Assembly: GCF_900461455.1 (NCBI RefSeq)
Contig: NZ_UGIA01000001.1
Location: 1,240,001-1,304,000, forward strand
From: Helicobacter acinonychis
GTDB taxonomy: Bacteria > Campylobacterota > Campylobacteria > Campylobacterales > Helicobacteraceae
DNA: 64,000 bases
Direction: 5' to 3'
The translations under genes were made by a program, and so were the position numbers. Below are positions 1 to 8,199 of the stretch, piece by piece; within the stretch, counting starts at the first letter, position 1, and the number at the start of each line of letters is the position of its first letter. A model generated the notes under the pieces. The model saw only the letters and a program-made list of their open reading frames with translations. It did not search any database and was not told the origin of the DNA.

Positions 1-1068
1 GGTGGGGGGGCTATAGGCGATAGGGGTGCACTTTTAAAAGATGATGAAGAAGCGGCTTTAGTGCTAGATACAAAAAACTTTTTTGGGCTTAATTTTTCGC
101 TCCTTAAAATCAAAAAAGCGCTAAAAAAAGGCGATCAAGTGATTGCACAAGTGAGCAATGAACGCTTAGAAATTGCTAAACACCATAGTGCGACGCATTT
201 ATTACAGAGTGCGTTAAGAGAAGTTTTAGGCTCGCATGTGAGTCAAGCGGGGAGTTTAGTAGAATCCAAACGATTGCGTTTTGACTTTTCGCATTCTAAA
301 GCGCTCAATGATGAAGAGTTGGAAAAAGTAGAAGATTTAGTCAATGCTCAAATTTTCAAGCACTTAAGCAGCCAAGTGGAGCATATGCCTTTAAATCAAG
401 CCAAGGATAAGGGGGCGTTAGCGTTGTTTAGTGAAAAATACGCTGAAAATGTGCGGGTGGTGAGCTTTAAAGAAGCGTCCATTGAATTGTGTGGGGGCAT
501 TCATGTGGAAAATACTGGGCTTATTGGGGGGTTTAGGATCCTTAAAGAAAGCGGGGTAAGCAGTGGGGTCAGGCGCATTGAAGCGGTATGTGGGAAAGCC
601 TTTTACCAATTGGCTAAAGAAGAAAATAAAGAGCTTAAAAACGCTAGGATTTTATTGAAAAATAACGATTTGATAGCCGGCATTAATAAGCTCAAAGAGA
701 GCGTGAAGAATAGCCAAAAAGCATCCGTCCCTATGGATTTGCCGATTGAAACGATTAATGGCACAAGCGTAGTGGTGGGCGTAGTGGAACAAGGCGATAT
801 TAAAGAAATGATTGACCGGTTAAAAAACAAGCATGAAAAATTGCTCGCTATGGTGTTTAAGCAAGAAAATGAGCGCATCAGTCTCGCATGTGGGGTAAAA
901 AATGCCCCTATAAAAGCGCATGTGTGGGCTAATGAAGTGGCGCAAATTTTGGGGGGTAAAGGGGGCGGAAGAGACGATTTTGCGAGTGCTGGAGGTAAGG
1001 ATATTGAAAAATTACAAGCAGCACTTAATGCGGCGAAAAATACCGCTTTAAAAGCTTTAGAAAAATAG
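1..1068 (+). CDS. alaS: Alanyl-tRNA synthetase, C-terminal part (cut by the window edge)
   Basis: Charges tRNA-Ala with alanine and edits mischarged serine or glycine. The frame is open from base 1, so the gene starts before the window; the GTG at 61 is internal. The visible part holds the editing domain, with the zinc-binding HHSATHLL motif near residue 60 of this fragment and the partner CGGIH motif near residue 163, then the glycine-rich DHHA1 tail (GGKGGGRDDFASAGGKD) near the C-terminus. The catalytic domain and tRNA anticodon-independent recognition region lie outside. maf follows after one base, so the two are probably cotranscribed. Identification is firm from the motifs. Confidence 0.97.
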   Translation, partial: GGGAIGDRGALLKDDEEAALVLDTKNFFGLNFSLLKIKKALKKGDQVIAQVSNERLEIAKHHSATHLLQSALREVLGSHVSQAGSLVESKRLRFDFSHSKALNDEELEKVEDLVNAQIFKHLSSQVEHMPLNQAKDKGALALFSEKYAENVRVVSFKEASIELCGGIHVENTGLIGGFRILKESGVSSGVRRIEAVCGKAFYQLAKEENKELKNARILLKNNDLIAGINKLKESVKNSQKASVPMDLPIETINGTSVVVGVVEQGDIKEMIDRLKNKHEKLLAMVFKQENERISLACGVKNAPIKAHVWANEVAQILGGKGGGRDDFASAGGKDIEKLQAALNAAKNTALKALEK

Positions 1069-1069
1069 C

Positions 1070-1633
1070 ATGGAGTTGATTTTAGGCTCTCAATCTAGCT
1101 CTAGAGCGAATCTTTTAAAAGAGCATGGCATTCAATTCAAACAAAAAGCGCTGGATTTTGATGAAGAAAGCTTGAAAGTTACAGACCCAAGAGAGTTTGT
1201 CTATTTAGCATGCAAGGGGAAGTTAGAAAAAGCCAAAAAGCTAATTGCCAATCATTGCACTATCGTGGTTGCTGATAGTGTGGTGAGTGTGGGTTGCCAA
1301 ATGCAACGAAAAGCCAAAAACAAGCAAGAAGCCCTTGAATTTTTAAAACTTCAAAGCGATAATGAAATAGAGATTTTAACCTGCTCTGCCTTGATTTCTC
1401 CTAAATTAGAATGGCTGGATTTATCTGGCTTTAAAGCGCGTTTAGGGGCGTTTGATTTGAACGAAGTAGAAAGATATTTAGAAAGCGGTTTGTGGCAAGA
1501 AAGCACGGGCTGTGTGCGTTTAGAAGACTTTCATAAGCCCTATATTATAAGCTCAAGCAAGAATTTAAGCGTGGGGTTAGGGTTGAATGTAAAGGGCTTG
1601 TTAGGGGTGCTACAATTAGGGGCTAAACTTTAA
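1070..1633 (+). CDS. maf: Maf-like nucleotide pyrophosphatase
   Basis: Maf/YhdE/YceF family proteins hydrolyse non-canonical or modified nucleoside triphosphates to monophosphates. The N-terminus LGSQSSSRANLL is the family's phosphate-binding start (usual form LASxSPRR), and VVADSVVSV near residue 67 corresponds to the usual ADTVV catalytic segment. The length of 187 residues is normal. The motif is divergent (serine where most have threonine, and the following DG is replaced by GC), as is usual in epsilonproteobacteria as far as I recall. It starts one base after the alaS stop. Exact substrate cannot be read from sequence. Confidence 0.88.
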   Translation: MELILGSQSSSRANLLKEHGIQFKQKALDFDEESLKVTDPREFVYLACKGKLEKAKKLIANHCTIVVADSVVSVGCQMQRKAKNKQEALEFLKLQSDNEIEILTCSALISPKLEWLDLSGFKARLGAFDLNEVERYLESGLWQESTGCVRLEDFHKPYIISSSKNLSVGLGLNVKGLLGVLQLGAKL

Positions 1634-1733
1634 TCACTATCAATACTATCATCTTATTCTATAAAACATTCAATCGTATTTTTCTAGCCACCACCCCCTT
1701 GACAAGCAAAAAAACGATACACTCCAACATTTG

Positions 1734-2114
1734 ATGTTTAAGGAGTTTTTGCATGGTGTATTTTATTTTTCTGCTATTGTGGTGCTTTTGGGATTAGTCG
1801 TTATTGTCATGCTTTGGGATCGCATAACGAAATGTATCAATAAAGTTAGGAAGGGTGGTTGGCTCGCTCAAGCTCTTACTGGATTTGGTCTTTGGGGTTG
1901 GTTTACAAAGGGTTCAGCATCGTTTTTCACTTCTTCATTAGCAAAGTTTGGACTTGGAAGCATGTTTGCAGGTCTTGGAGCAGTATTGGCTATTCCAATG
2001 CTAGCCGGTTGGATTTTTAGCCGCCGTAGTCTTACAGCCAGTGAAAGATTGGTGGTGTTTATTTTAGGGGCTGTTTCTTTAGCATGTTTAGCCGGAATGG
2101 TTTGTGGGTTATAG
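1734..2114 (+). CDS. Small membrane protein of unknown function
   Basis: I do not recognise a family. The frame encodes about 126 residues with a hydrophobic N-terminal helix, a tryptophan- and glycine-rich middle (FGLWGWFTKG), and two further hydrophobic stretches at the C-terminus, so it is probably an inner membrane protein with three helices. The start is doubtful: TTG at 1731 and ATG at 1734 have no ribosome binding site, whereas a good AAGGAG at 1741-1746 precedes an ATG at 1753 in another frame that ends after 14 codons. One extra T in the T run near 1767 would join that start to this frame. The gene may therefore be frameshifted at its 5' end. Confidence 0.55.
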   Translation: MFKEFLHGVFYFSAIVVLLGLVVIVMLWDRITKCINKVRKGGWLAQALTGFGLWGWFTKGSASFFTSSLAKFGLGSMFAGLGAVLAIPMLAGWIFSRRSLTASERLVVFILGAVSLACLAGMVCGL

Positions 2115-2153
2115 AATTATTGGGGATTTTAGCGTTTTGTCAGCCGCAATGGG

Positions 2154-2264
2154 GTGGTCTTTATCAAAAATAACATGGTTTTTTGTGCAGGCTACATTGT
2201 TTTATGGCTGCTCACGCTTTTTATGGGTTATTTCACATGCTCTGTCATAGAAGACTATTCATAA
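2154..2264 (+). CDS. Possible tiny membrane protein (36 residues)
   Basis: A GTG-start frame (alternative ATG at 2175) lies between the unknown membrane protein and the end of rlmN. The translation is mostly a single hydrophobic helix (GYIVLWLLTLFMGYF) followed by a short acidic tail ending in EDYS. No clear ribosome binding site is seen. It could be a real small membrane peptide associated with the gene before it, or chance. I have no family for it. Confidence 0.3.
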   Translation: MVFIKNNMVFCAGYIVLWLLTLFMGYFTCSVIEDYS

Positions 2265-2301
2265 ATATTGAAAAGTGCCACCAAAAAATTTAAATTTTCT
2301 G

Positions 2302-3363
2302 CTAGAGTTTTTTCTCTCTCAATTGCCCACAAGCCGCTTCAATATCTAAAGCTTTAGACTCTCTAATGGTGCATAATAAGCCTTTAGAGTTTAAAAAATC
2401 CGCAAACATTCTAGCGCTCTCTAAACTAGGGCGTTCAAACTTAGAGCCTTCATGCGGATTGAATAAGATCAAATTCACTTTGGATTTAATGCCGTTTAAA
2501 AGTTTTAAAAGTTTTTTAGCGCAATTTAGGCTATCGTTTAAGTTTTTAATCAAAAGGTATTCAAACATCACCCTTTTTCGTTGTTCTAAAGGCCATTTTT
2601 TCACTTCATTCAAAACGCATTCAATATTATATTTTTTATTCAAGGGTATTAAAGACGAGCGCGTTTTATCATCTACGGCGTGTAAGGATATGGCTAATTG
2701 CACGCCCAAGTTTTTTTCCGCTAAAATAGGGATCTTATCCGCTACGCCGCTAGTGGAAATGGTGATCCTTTTAGGGGAAATTTGCATGCCGGTATTAAAA
2801 ATCTCAATCGCTTTACACACCTCATCTAAATTATTCAAAGGCTCGCCCATTCCCATAAAAACAATATTGAGCGCTTTTTCAATGGGGAGGTTGTTGTCCT
2901 CTTTAATGAGTAAAGCTTGTTGGATAATTTCACTCGCTTTTAAATTCCTTACAAAACCGCCTTTTTGAGTGAAACAAAACGAGCAACCCACTTGACAGCC
3001 TATTTGACAAGACACGCACACGGTGTATTTTTCTCCCTCTAAAATGGCGTTAGTCTCTTCATCAATCTTTTTATCTTTCATTTTCAAAAACACCGCTTCA
3101 AAAGTATGATTATCTTTTAAAGATTTAAAAAGGTATTTTTTAGAGCCATCAACGCTATGGCTCACATGCGTGATTTCTATCGTGCGCAAAACAAATTCTT
3201 GCTCCAAAGAAGCGATAAAATCTTTTGAAAAATTATTTTGCATATCTTTAAAGCTCGTTTTATACTTTGCATAAAGCCACAAATAAAGTTGTTTAGCCCT
3301 AAAGCTTGGCTTTAAAAGTTGGCTCAATTCCTTTAAAGTGAAATCATAAACGCTAGGTTTCAT
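2302..3363 (-). CDS. rlmN: Dual-specificity 23S rRNA / tRNA adenine C2-methyltransferase
   Basis: Radical-SAM enzyme that methylates C2 of A2503 in 23S rRNA and A37 of some tRNAs, using an S-methylated cysteine intermediate. The cluster motif CQVGCSFC (C-x3-C-x2-C) is near residue 125, the GMGEPL SAM-binding motif near residue 171, and the C-terminal AACGQL segment supplies the second catalytic cysteine near residue 346. The length of 353 is typical. Its ATG overlaps the kdsD stop as ATGA, so it is translationally coupled as the last gene of ksgA-rnj-kdsD-rlmN. Confidence 0.96.
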
Positions 3364-4349
3364 GCTTTAAGCCCTAATTCTAAAAGTTGGTGCAAGTGCA
3401 AGACCCCTAAAACTTTATTGTGAGAATCCACGCACACTAAAAGCTGGATCTTATGACGCTCTAAAAATTCTAACGCTTCTAAAAGAAGGGCGTCTAAATT
3501 CTTAAAGCTTTTAGGTTTTAAAGTGGCAAAATCCCTCACTTCGCTCTCCAAACTAACCCCTTTTAGTAACGCCCTGCGAACATCGCCATCGCTCAACACC
3601 CCCACAAGCTCGTTATTAGCATTCACTAAAATCGCGCTGCCTAGGCGTTTTTCACTCATTTCTATGAGCGCGTCTTTAAAGCTTGTGTTAGGAGGGATTA
3701 AGGGGAGGTTGGTGGTTTGCAATAAATCTTTAACCTTGACAAAAAGTTTTTTACCCAAAAGCCCACCCGGATGAAAGGAGGCAAAATCTTCTTGGCTAAA
3801 GTTTTTCGCCCGCATCAAACATGCCATTAAAACATCGCCTAAGGCTAAAGTTAGGGTGGTGGAAGTCGTTGGGGCGGTGTTAATAGGACAAGATTCTTTT
3901 TTAATCTTTAAGCTTAAATAATAATCGCCAAGTTTAGAGAGCGAGCTATTAGGGCTTTTGGTAAAAGTGATGATTTTATGGCTCAAGCGTTTTAAATGGC
4001 TCACTAAATTCAATAATTCTAAAGACTCGCCCCCATAGCTAATCATTAAAATCACATCGTTTTTTTCCACCATGCCTAAATCCCCATGCATGGCTTCTGT
4101 GGGGTGTAAAAACGCACTCCTGTTACCGGTGCTTAGCATGGAAGCACTGATTTTTTGTGCCACTAAAGCACTCTTACCCACGCCCACGATCACAAGCTTA
4201 CCCCCTTTTTCTTGGCTCTCTAAAATAAGCTTGACAATCGCTTCTAAATCGTTAGGTTTTTGGAATTGCTGAACGCTTTCTAAAAGCGCACTTGCTTCAT
4301 CTTGCAAGACTTGCACAGCGGTAGCGTTACAATCAAAAAGATTGGACAT
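3360..4349 (-). CDS. kdsD: D-arabinose 5-phosphate isomerase (KpsF/GutQ family)
   Basis: Converts ribulose 5-phosphate to arabinose 5-phosphate, the first step towards the LPS sugar Kdo. It has an N-terminal SIS sugar-isomerase domain (residues about 40-180, with the [11 protein letters not shown] motif near residue 82) followed by two CBS domains to the C-terminus, the standard architecture, at the normal length of 329 residues. The start overlaps the end of rnj by 17 bases and the stop overlaps the start of rlmN, so it lies within a tightly packed operon. Often annotated kpsF in this species. Confidence 0.94.
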
Positions 4350-6399
4350 GACAAATGATAGCTGGGTATTTTCTAAACTTTTTAAAGAGCGCTTTTCTCA
4401 TAAAATTACGAGTGTGATCTTCTAATTTTTTAGGGTTATTCAAAATCTCATCGTTAGCAGATTTTATTAACATTTCTAAGCCCCCTTGAATTTCTTTAAT
4501 CAAATGCTTTTCATCTTTAAAGCCCACAAGCCCTAAACTAGAAAATTGAGAGCTTTCTAAAAGCGCTTGTTTGTTTTTATTCACAAAAATTGTAGCCACA
4601 AACACCCCCACGCTAGCGACTTCTTCTCTTTGTTGCACGATGCTTGTGTCAATACTCAAATTGCTTTGGTTATCCACATAGCTTTTACCGCTTTTAATCG
4701 TGCCGACTTTTTTGATAAAAGTGGGGCTGACTTCCACTTGATCGCCATCTTCCATTAAATAGATATTTTTTTCAGGCACCCCACAAGAAATAGCGGTTTG
4801 TTTGTGGCGCGCAACATGGTTATATTCCCCATGCACAGGTAAGAAAAACTTAGGCTTAATGAGTCTTAACATGAGCTTTTGCTCTTCTTGGGAGGCATGT
4901 CCGCTCACATGAATATTGTCAAATTCTTGATAAGCCACTTTAGCTTCTTTTTTCATTAAAAAATTCAATACCGCTGAAACGCTCGCTTCATTACCAGGAA
5001 TGGCTTTAGCGGAGATAATGACTAAATCGTTTGGCTTGATAGAAACATGGCGGTGCTCGTCTGTTGCCATGCGATAAAGAGCGCTCATGGTTTCGCCTTG
5101 TGAACCGGTCGTTACGATTAAGACTTCATTGTCTGGGTATTTGGCGACTTCATTGGTCTCAATAAAAGATTGATAAGGCAAATGGATATAGCCTAATTCT
5201 CTGGCAATATCTAGGTTTTTTTCCATAGAGCGCCCAATCACAGCGATTTTGCGGTTGTATTTAATGCCGTATTGTATGGCTTGATACACCCGGTGGATAT
5301 TGCTAGAGAAAGTGCTCATAATCACCCTCCCTTGCGCTTCTTTAAAAAGGGTATCAAAAGCCGGTGCTATGGTGCTTTCACTTGGCGTAGTCCCAGATTT
5401 GTGGGAATTAGTGGAATCGCTTAATAAAAGCATCACCCCCTTTTCGCCATAGTGTGCCAAACGATACAAATCAGTGGGCAAATTATCCACTGGGGTGTGA
5501 TCGATCTTAAAATCGCCGGTATGAATGATTGTGCCCGCTTTTGTTTGGATCGCTAAAGCGCTGCTGTCAATGATAGAATGCGTGATGTGGATCCATTCAA
5601 TGATAAATTCGCCAACGCTAATGGGGCAACGCTTTTCTACGATTTTAAAATACGAGCGGTATTTTTTCAAACCATGTTCATCAAACTTGCTCCCAATCAG
5701 CCCTAAACTTAAAGGCGTGCCATAAAGAGGGAATTGCAACTCTTTGAATAAATAGGGCGTCGCTCCTATGTGATCTTCATGGGCATGGGTGATGATAATA
5801 CCGGCGATCTTGTCCTTAATTTGGTGCAAATAAGAAAAATCAGGGATTAAAATATCCACGCCAAATAGCCCTTCTTTAGGAAAGCTCATGCCCGCATCAA
5901 TCACAATCGCGCTTTTTGGGGTTTCAATGACCATCATATTCCCCCCAATTTCGCCCAAGCCCCCTAAAGGCGTGATTTTAACGCTCGCTTTAGAGTTTAA
6001 ATTCATCTTATAATGTGGGTTTAAATGCTCCACTTGGATCTTATTATTCGCTTCAACGCCCTTTTTTAACTCCTTATGAAAGCCCAAAGTCCCTCTCTCA
6101 TTCACATGCAAAATCTCAGTGACGCCCTCTACTTTGTTGTTATCCAATTCTTCTTTGGCGTAATTTCGTGTTTTGGCGTGTTTAGGTTTGTGGTGGTTAT
6201 TGGGTTTTTTGTTAGGGTGACACTCTTTTTTATGGTGCGAAGATTCTTCATTTTTTTGTGCATTTTCCTTATGGAAACGCTTTTTGCGGTTGGTGAATCG
6301 CTCAAACGCCCCATCTCGCACCTCGTCAGCTTTTGAGTTTTCACTATGTTCATTATGTTCATTGTGTCTGTTGTTTTCAAAATGGTCATTATCACTCAT
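4333..6399 (-). CDS. rnj: Ribonuclease J with long basic N-terminal extension
   Basis: The main mRNA-degrading ribonuclease of H. pylori, known to act with the RhpA helicase. The metallo-beta-lactamase core begins near residue 140 (KITPLGGLGEIGGN), the metal-binding HAHEDHIG is near residue 205, and the beta-CASP part follows with SGHASQEE and PVHGEY near residues 500-530. The first 135 residues are a hydrophilic, His-, Asn- and Lys-rich, low-complexity tail with NEHNEH repeats, absent from Bacillus-type RNase J. The length of 688 therefore exceeds the usual 550 or so. It sits 36 bases downstream of ksgA and overlaps kdsD. Confidence 0.96.
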   Translation of the reverse strand: MSDNDHFENNRHNEHNEHSENSKADEVRDGAFERFTNRKKRFHKENAQKNEESSHHKKECHPNKKPNNHHKPKHAKTRNYAKEELDNNKVEGVTEILHVNERGTLGFHKELKKGVEANNKIQVEHLNPHYKMNLNSKASVKITPLGGLGEIGGNMMVIETPKSAIVIDAGMSFPKEGLFGVDILIPDFSYLHQIKDKIAGIIITHAHEDHIGATPYLFKELQFPLYGTPLSLGLIGSKFDEHGLKKYRSYFKIVEKRCPISVGEFIIEWIHITHSIIDSSALAIQTKAGTIIHTGDFKIDHTPVDNLPTDLYRLAHYGEKGVMLLLSDSTNSHKSGTTPSESTIAPAFDTLFKEAQGRVIMSTFSSNIHRVYQAIQYGIKYNRKIAVIGRSMEKNLDIARELGYIHLPYQSFIETNEVAKYPDNEVLIVTTGSQGETMSALYRMATDEHRHVSIKPNDLVIISAKAIPGNEASVSAVLNFLMKKEAKVAYQEFDNIHVSGHASQEEQKLMLRLIKPKFFLPVHGEYNHVARHKQTAISCGVPEKNIYLMEDGDQVEVSPTFIKKVGTIKSGKSYVDNQSNLSIDTSIVQQREEVASVGVFVATIFVNKNKQALLESSQFSSLGLVGFKDEKHLIKEIQGGLEMLIKSANDEILNNPKKLEDHTRNFMRKALFKKFRKYPAIICHVQSF

Positions 6400-6435
6400 G
6401 ACTTTCTTTCCTTCATTTCAATTTTTTAAAAGGTA

Positions 6436-7251
6436 TTAGCCTTTTAAAAGGTATTTTAAGAGCTTGAGATAATCTTGTATCTCAGACGCTCTCACGCTTG
6501 TTGGTTGGTTTTCTAACGCTAAAAAATCTAACACCTTATCAAGCTTTTCTTTATAAGAAACGCTTTTTTTAAGATTGTTTGAAAGCGTCTTCCTAGGAGA
6601 TGAGAAACAAGCTTTCAAAAAATCTTCTAATGTTTCAAACCCTTTTTGTAGGGCTTCTTCAAAAGATAGCGTTGGAATTAATGACGCTAACGCCTTTTCT
6701 TTCAACGGCTCTTTGATCACTTCAAACATGCTAGAAAACACCTTTGGAGATGGGCTAAACGCGCTAGGTGGCACATCAAATAAAAGGGTAACATTCCCTA
6801 TGGCGTGAGCCAAAACGCTTAAAGCATTCTGTGAATCTTTAGTGCAAAATTTTAACGCCACTTCCTTTTGTGTCATCACCAATAAACCCCTGCATTTAGG
6901 GTCTTTAAACGCATTTAAAACAAGCCTAGTAGCGATATAATAAGGCAAATTAGAGATCAAAAAATAAGGCTCTTCTTCTTTTAAAAAAAGAGCGTCTTTT
7001 TCTGCTAATTCCAACTCAAAAGGTTTTTTTTGCTTTTTTAGCCTTTCTCGCATTTTCTCGCACAAACTGCTATCTATCTCATAAGTCTTTAAAGGATAGC
7101 GATCTAACAATTTAAGAGTCAAATCCCCTAGCCCCACGCCAATTTCAATCAATCTTAACGAATTTAAGGGGGGCAAAGCACTAACAATACGATCTAAAAA
7201 CGACTCGTCCGTTAAAAAATGCTGCCCTAAAGACTTTTTAGCTACTACCAT
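6436..7251 (-). CDS. ksgA: 16S rRNA dimethyladenosine transferase
   Basis: Dimethylates the two adjacent adenines in the 3' loop of 16S rRNA late in 30S assembly. The KSLGQHFL opening is diagnostic, followed by the SAM-binding motif IEIGVGLGDLTLKL near residue 36 and the catalytic NLPYY near residue 100. The length of 271 is normal. The start ATG at 7251 gives MVVAKKSLGQHF, in keeping with the family. It is the first gene of the minus-strand string ksgA-rnj-kdsD-rlmN and is divergent from hpn2. Confidence 0.96.
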   Translation of the reverse strand: MVVAKKSLGQHFLTDESFLDRIVSALPPLNSLRLIEIGVGLGDLTLKLLDRYPLKTYEIDSSLCEKMRERLKKQKKPFELELAEKDALFLKEEEPYFLISNLPYYIATRLVLNAFKDPKCRGLLVMTQKEVALKFCTKDSQNALSVLAHAIGNVTLLFDVPPSAFSPSPKVFSSMFEVIKEPLKEKALASLIPTLSFEEALQKGFETLEDFLKACFSSPRKTLSNNLKKSVSYKEKLDKVLDFLALENQPTSVRASEIQDYLKLLKYLLKG

Positions 7252-7369
7252 AGCACGCTTTTAATTCCTAATATTATACCCTAAAATTTAAAACTCTTCC
7301 ATTATAGCTTTTTTGATTTAAAGTTTTGATAACCCTAAAAGCTAGATCGCTTGAATTGGAGCTCGTATT

Positions 7370-7387
7370 AAAAATTAGTATCAAAAT
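7370..7387 (+). promoter_or_regulatory. Upstream box shared with hpn (copy 1)
   Basis: AAAAATTAG-TA-TCAAAAT lies 34 bases before the hpn2 -10 box. The same sequence with two changes (CG for TA) lies 32 bases before the hpn -10 box. Conservation at equal spacing in front of two otherwise diverged promoters suggests a bound regulator, although a shared duplication origin would also explain it. No regulator can be named from the sequence. Confidence 0.4.
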
Positions 7388-7421
7388 CTTTTTTGTTAGC
7401 AATCCATTAAATTTCACGCTG

Positions 7422-7427
7422 TATAAT
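7422..7427 (+). promoter_or_regulatory. -10 box of the hpn2 promoter
   Basis: A perfect TATAAT stands 48 bases before the hpn2 start. H. pylori vegetative promoters typically have a good -10 and no clear -35, as here. A short CTAG inverted repeat (CTAGCC-AATGAG-CTAG) follows in the leader, and a matching one occurs before hpn. Confidence 0.75.
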
Positions 7428-7475
7428 CAAATCCTAGCCAATGAGCTAGATTAAATTTCAATTAAAGGAGTTATC

Positions 7476-7682
7476 ATGGCAAACCATGAACACAACCAAC
7501 AAAATCAACAGCAAGCTCAAGCATGCCAACAAAATCAACAACAAGCTAATGGTCAGCACCACCATCACGAGCACCACCACCATTATTATGGTGGCACACA
7601 CCACCACCATCATCATGCTGAACAGCATGCAGAACAACAAGCCAATCAGCAAGCTCGCCAACAACAAAACCAACAATCTTGA
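7476..7682 (+). CDS. hpn2: Hpn2 (Hpn-like) histidine- and glutamine-rich nickel-binding protein
   Basis: Small cytoplasmic nickel-binding protein that in H. pylori helps store and buffer nickel for urease and hydrogenase. The 68 residues comprise an Asn/Gln-rich N-terminus, a central histidine block (two runs of four then YYGGT then six), and a Gln-rich C-terminus. The strong AAAGGAG at 7464-7470 sets the ATG at 7476. It opens with a sequence similar to Hpn and its promoter, leader and terminator also match those of hpn downstream, so the pair arose by duplication. Other frames across this low-complexity stretch are not genes. Confidence 0.96.
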   Translation: MANHEHNQQNQQQAQACQQNQQQANGQHHHHEHHHHYYGGTHHHHHHAEQHAEQQANQQARQQQNQQS

Positions 7683-7695
7683 TCGGAGCGTTTGT

Positions 7696-7731
7696 GGGGC
7701 AACTTTAGGGTTGCTCCTAGGTTTTATCTTT
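7696..7731 (+). terminator. Intrinsic terminator of hpn2
   Basis: Stem GGGGCAAC (7696-7703), loop TTTAGG, and GTTGCTCC (7710-7717), with one G-T pair, then a T-rich run from 7722. A close copy ends hpn. Confidence 0.75.
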
Positions 7732-7838
7732 TAATCTTTTTTAATCTAAAGTGGGTTGTGTTGAATGTTGTTAAACCCCACTAGTAAGTTTGTGTAGTTT
7801 GTTTTTAACTCTCTTTTCAAATAAGTATCAGTACTTTC

Positions 7839-7856
7839 AAAAATTAGCGTCAAAAT
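7839..7856 (+). promoter_or_regulatory. Upstream box shared with hpn2 (copy 2)
   Basis: AAAAATTAG-CG-TCAAAAT, two mismatches from the copy before hpn2 and at nearly the same distance from the -10 box. See copy 1. Confidence 0.4.
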
Positions 7857-7888
7857 TTCTTCCATTAACAATTGATTGGAATTTGCAT

Positions 7889-7894
7889 TATAAA
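7889..7894 (+). promoter_or_regulatory. -10 box of the hpn promoter
   Basis: TATAAA, read in context as TGCATTATAAAAT, lies 54 bases before the hpn start. The leader after it carries the CTAGC-CTAATAA-GCTAG inverted repeat also seen in the hpn2 leader. Separate promoters and the terminator between them indicate that the two genes are transcribed independently. Confidence 0.65.
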
Positions 7895-7948
7895 ATAGGA
7901 TCCTAGCCTAATAAGCTAGAGTTTAAATTTCAAACTGAAGGAGTCATC

Positions 7949-8128
7949 ATGGCACACCATGAAGAAAAACACGGCGAACACCATCACCACCATCACACAC
8001 ACCACCACCATTATCATGGCGGCGAACACCATCACCATCATCATCATGGTTCTCATCATGAAGAGGGTTGTTGCAACACTCATCACGAACAACATGAAGA
8101 CGGTTGTTGCCACGGACATCACGAGTAA
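7949..8128 (+). CDS. hpn: Hpn histidine-rich nickel-binding protein
   Basis: Abundant H. pylori metal-binding protein that sequesters nickel and protects against excess. The ATG at 7949 follows a strong GAAGGAG (7937-7943) and the frame gives 59 residues, of which I count 29 histidines: runs of six, four and seven, then two CC pairs (EEGCC and DGCCHG) in the C-terminal third that can bind metal through thiols. It lies directly downstream of its paralogue hpn2. It is too short and repetitive for most gene finders. Confidence 0.96.
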   Translation: MAHHEEKHGEHHHHHHTHHHHYHGGEHHHHHHHGSHHEEGCCNTHHEQHEDGCCHGHHE

Positions 8129-8140
8129 TATTGGTGTGGC

Positions 8141-8172
8141 TAGGGGCAACTTTAGGGTCGCTCCTAGTTTTT
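8141..8172 (+). terminator. Intrinsic terminator of hpn
   Basis: Stem TAGGGGCAAC (8141-8150) with GTCGCTCCTA (8157-8166), loop TTTAGG, one A-C mismatch and one G-T pair, followed by TTTTT at 8168-8172. It has the same loop as the hpn2 terminator. Confidence 0.7.
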
Positions 8173-8199
8173 GTATTCGTTTAATCTGTCAATTTAACT

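Noticed and set aside
1-10. G-rich start of the window (GGTGGGGGGG) as a phase-variable G tract
   Set aside because: It codes for the conserved glycine run before AIGD in alanyl-tRNA synthetase, an essential gene, so switching is not credible.
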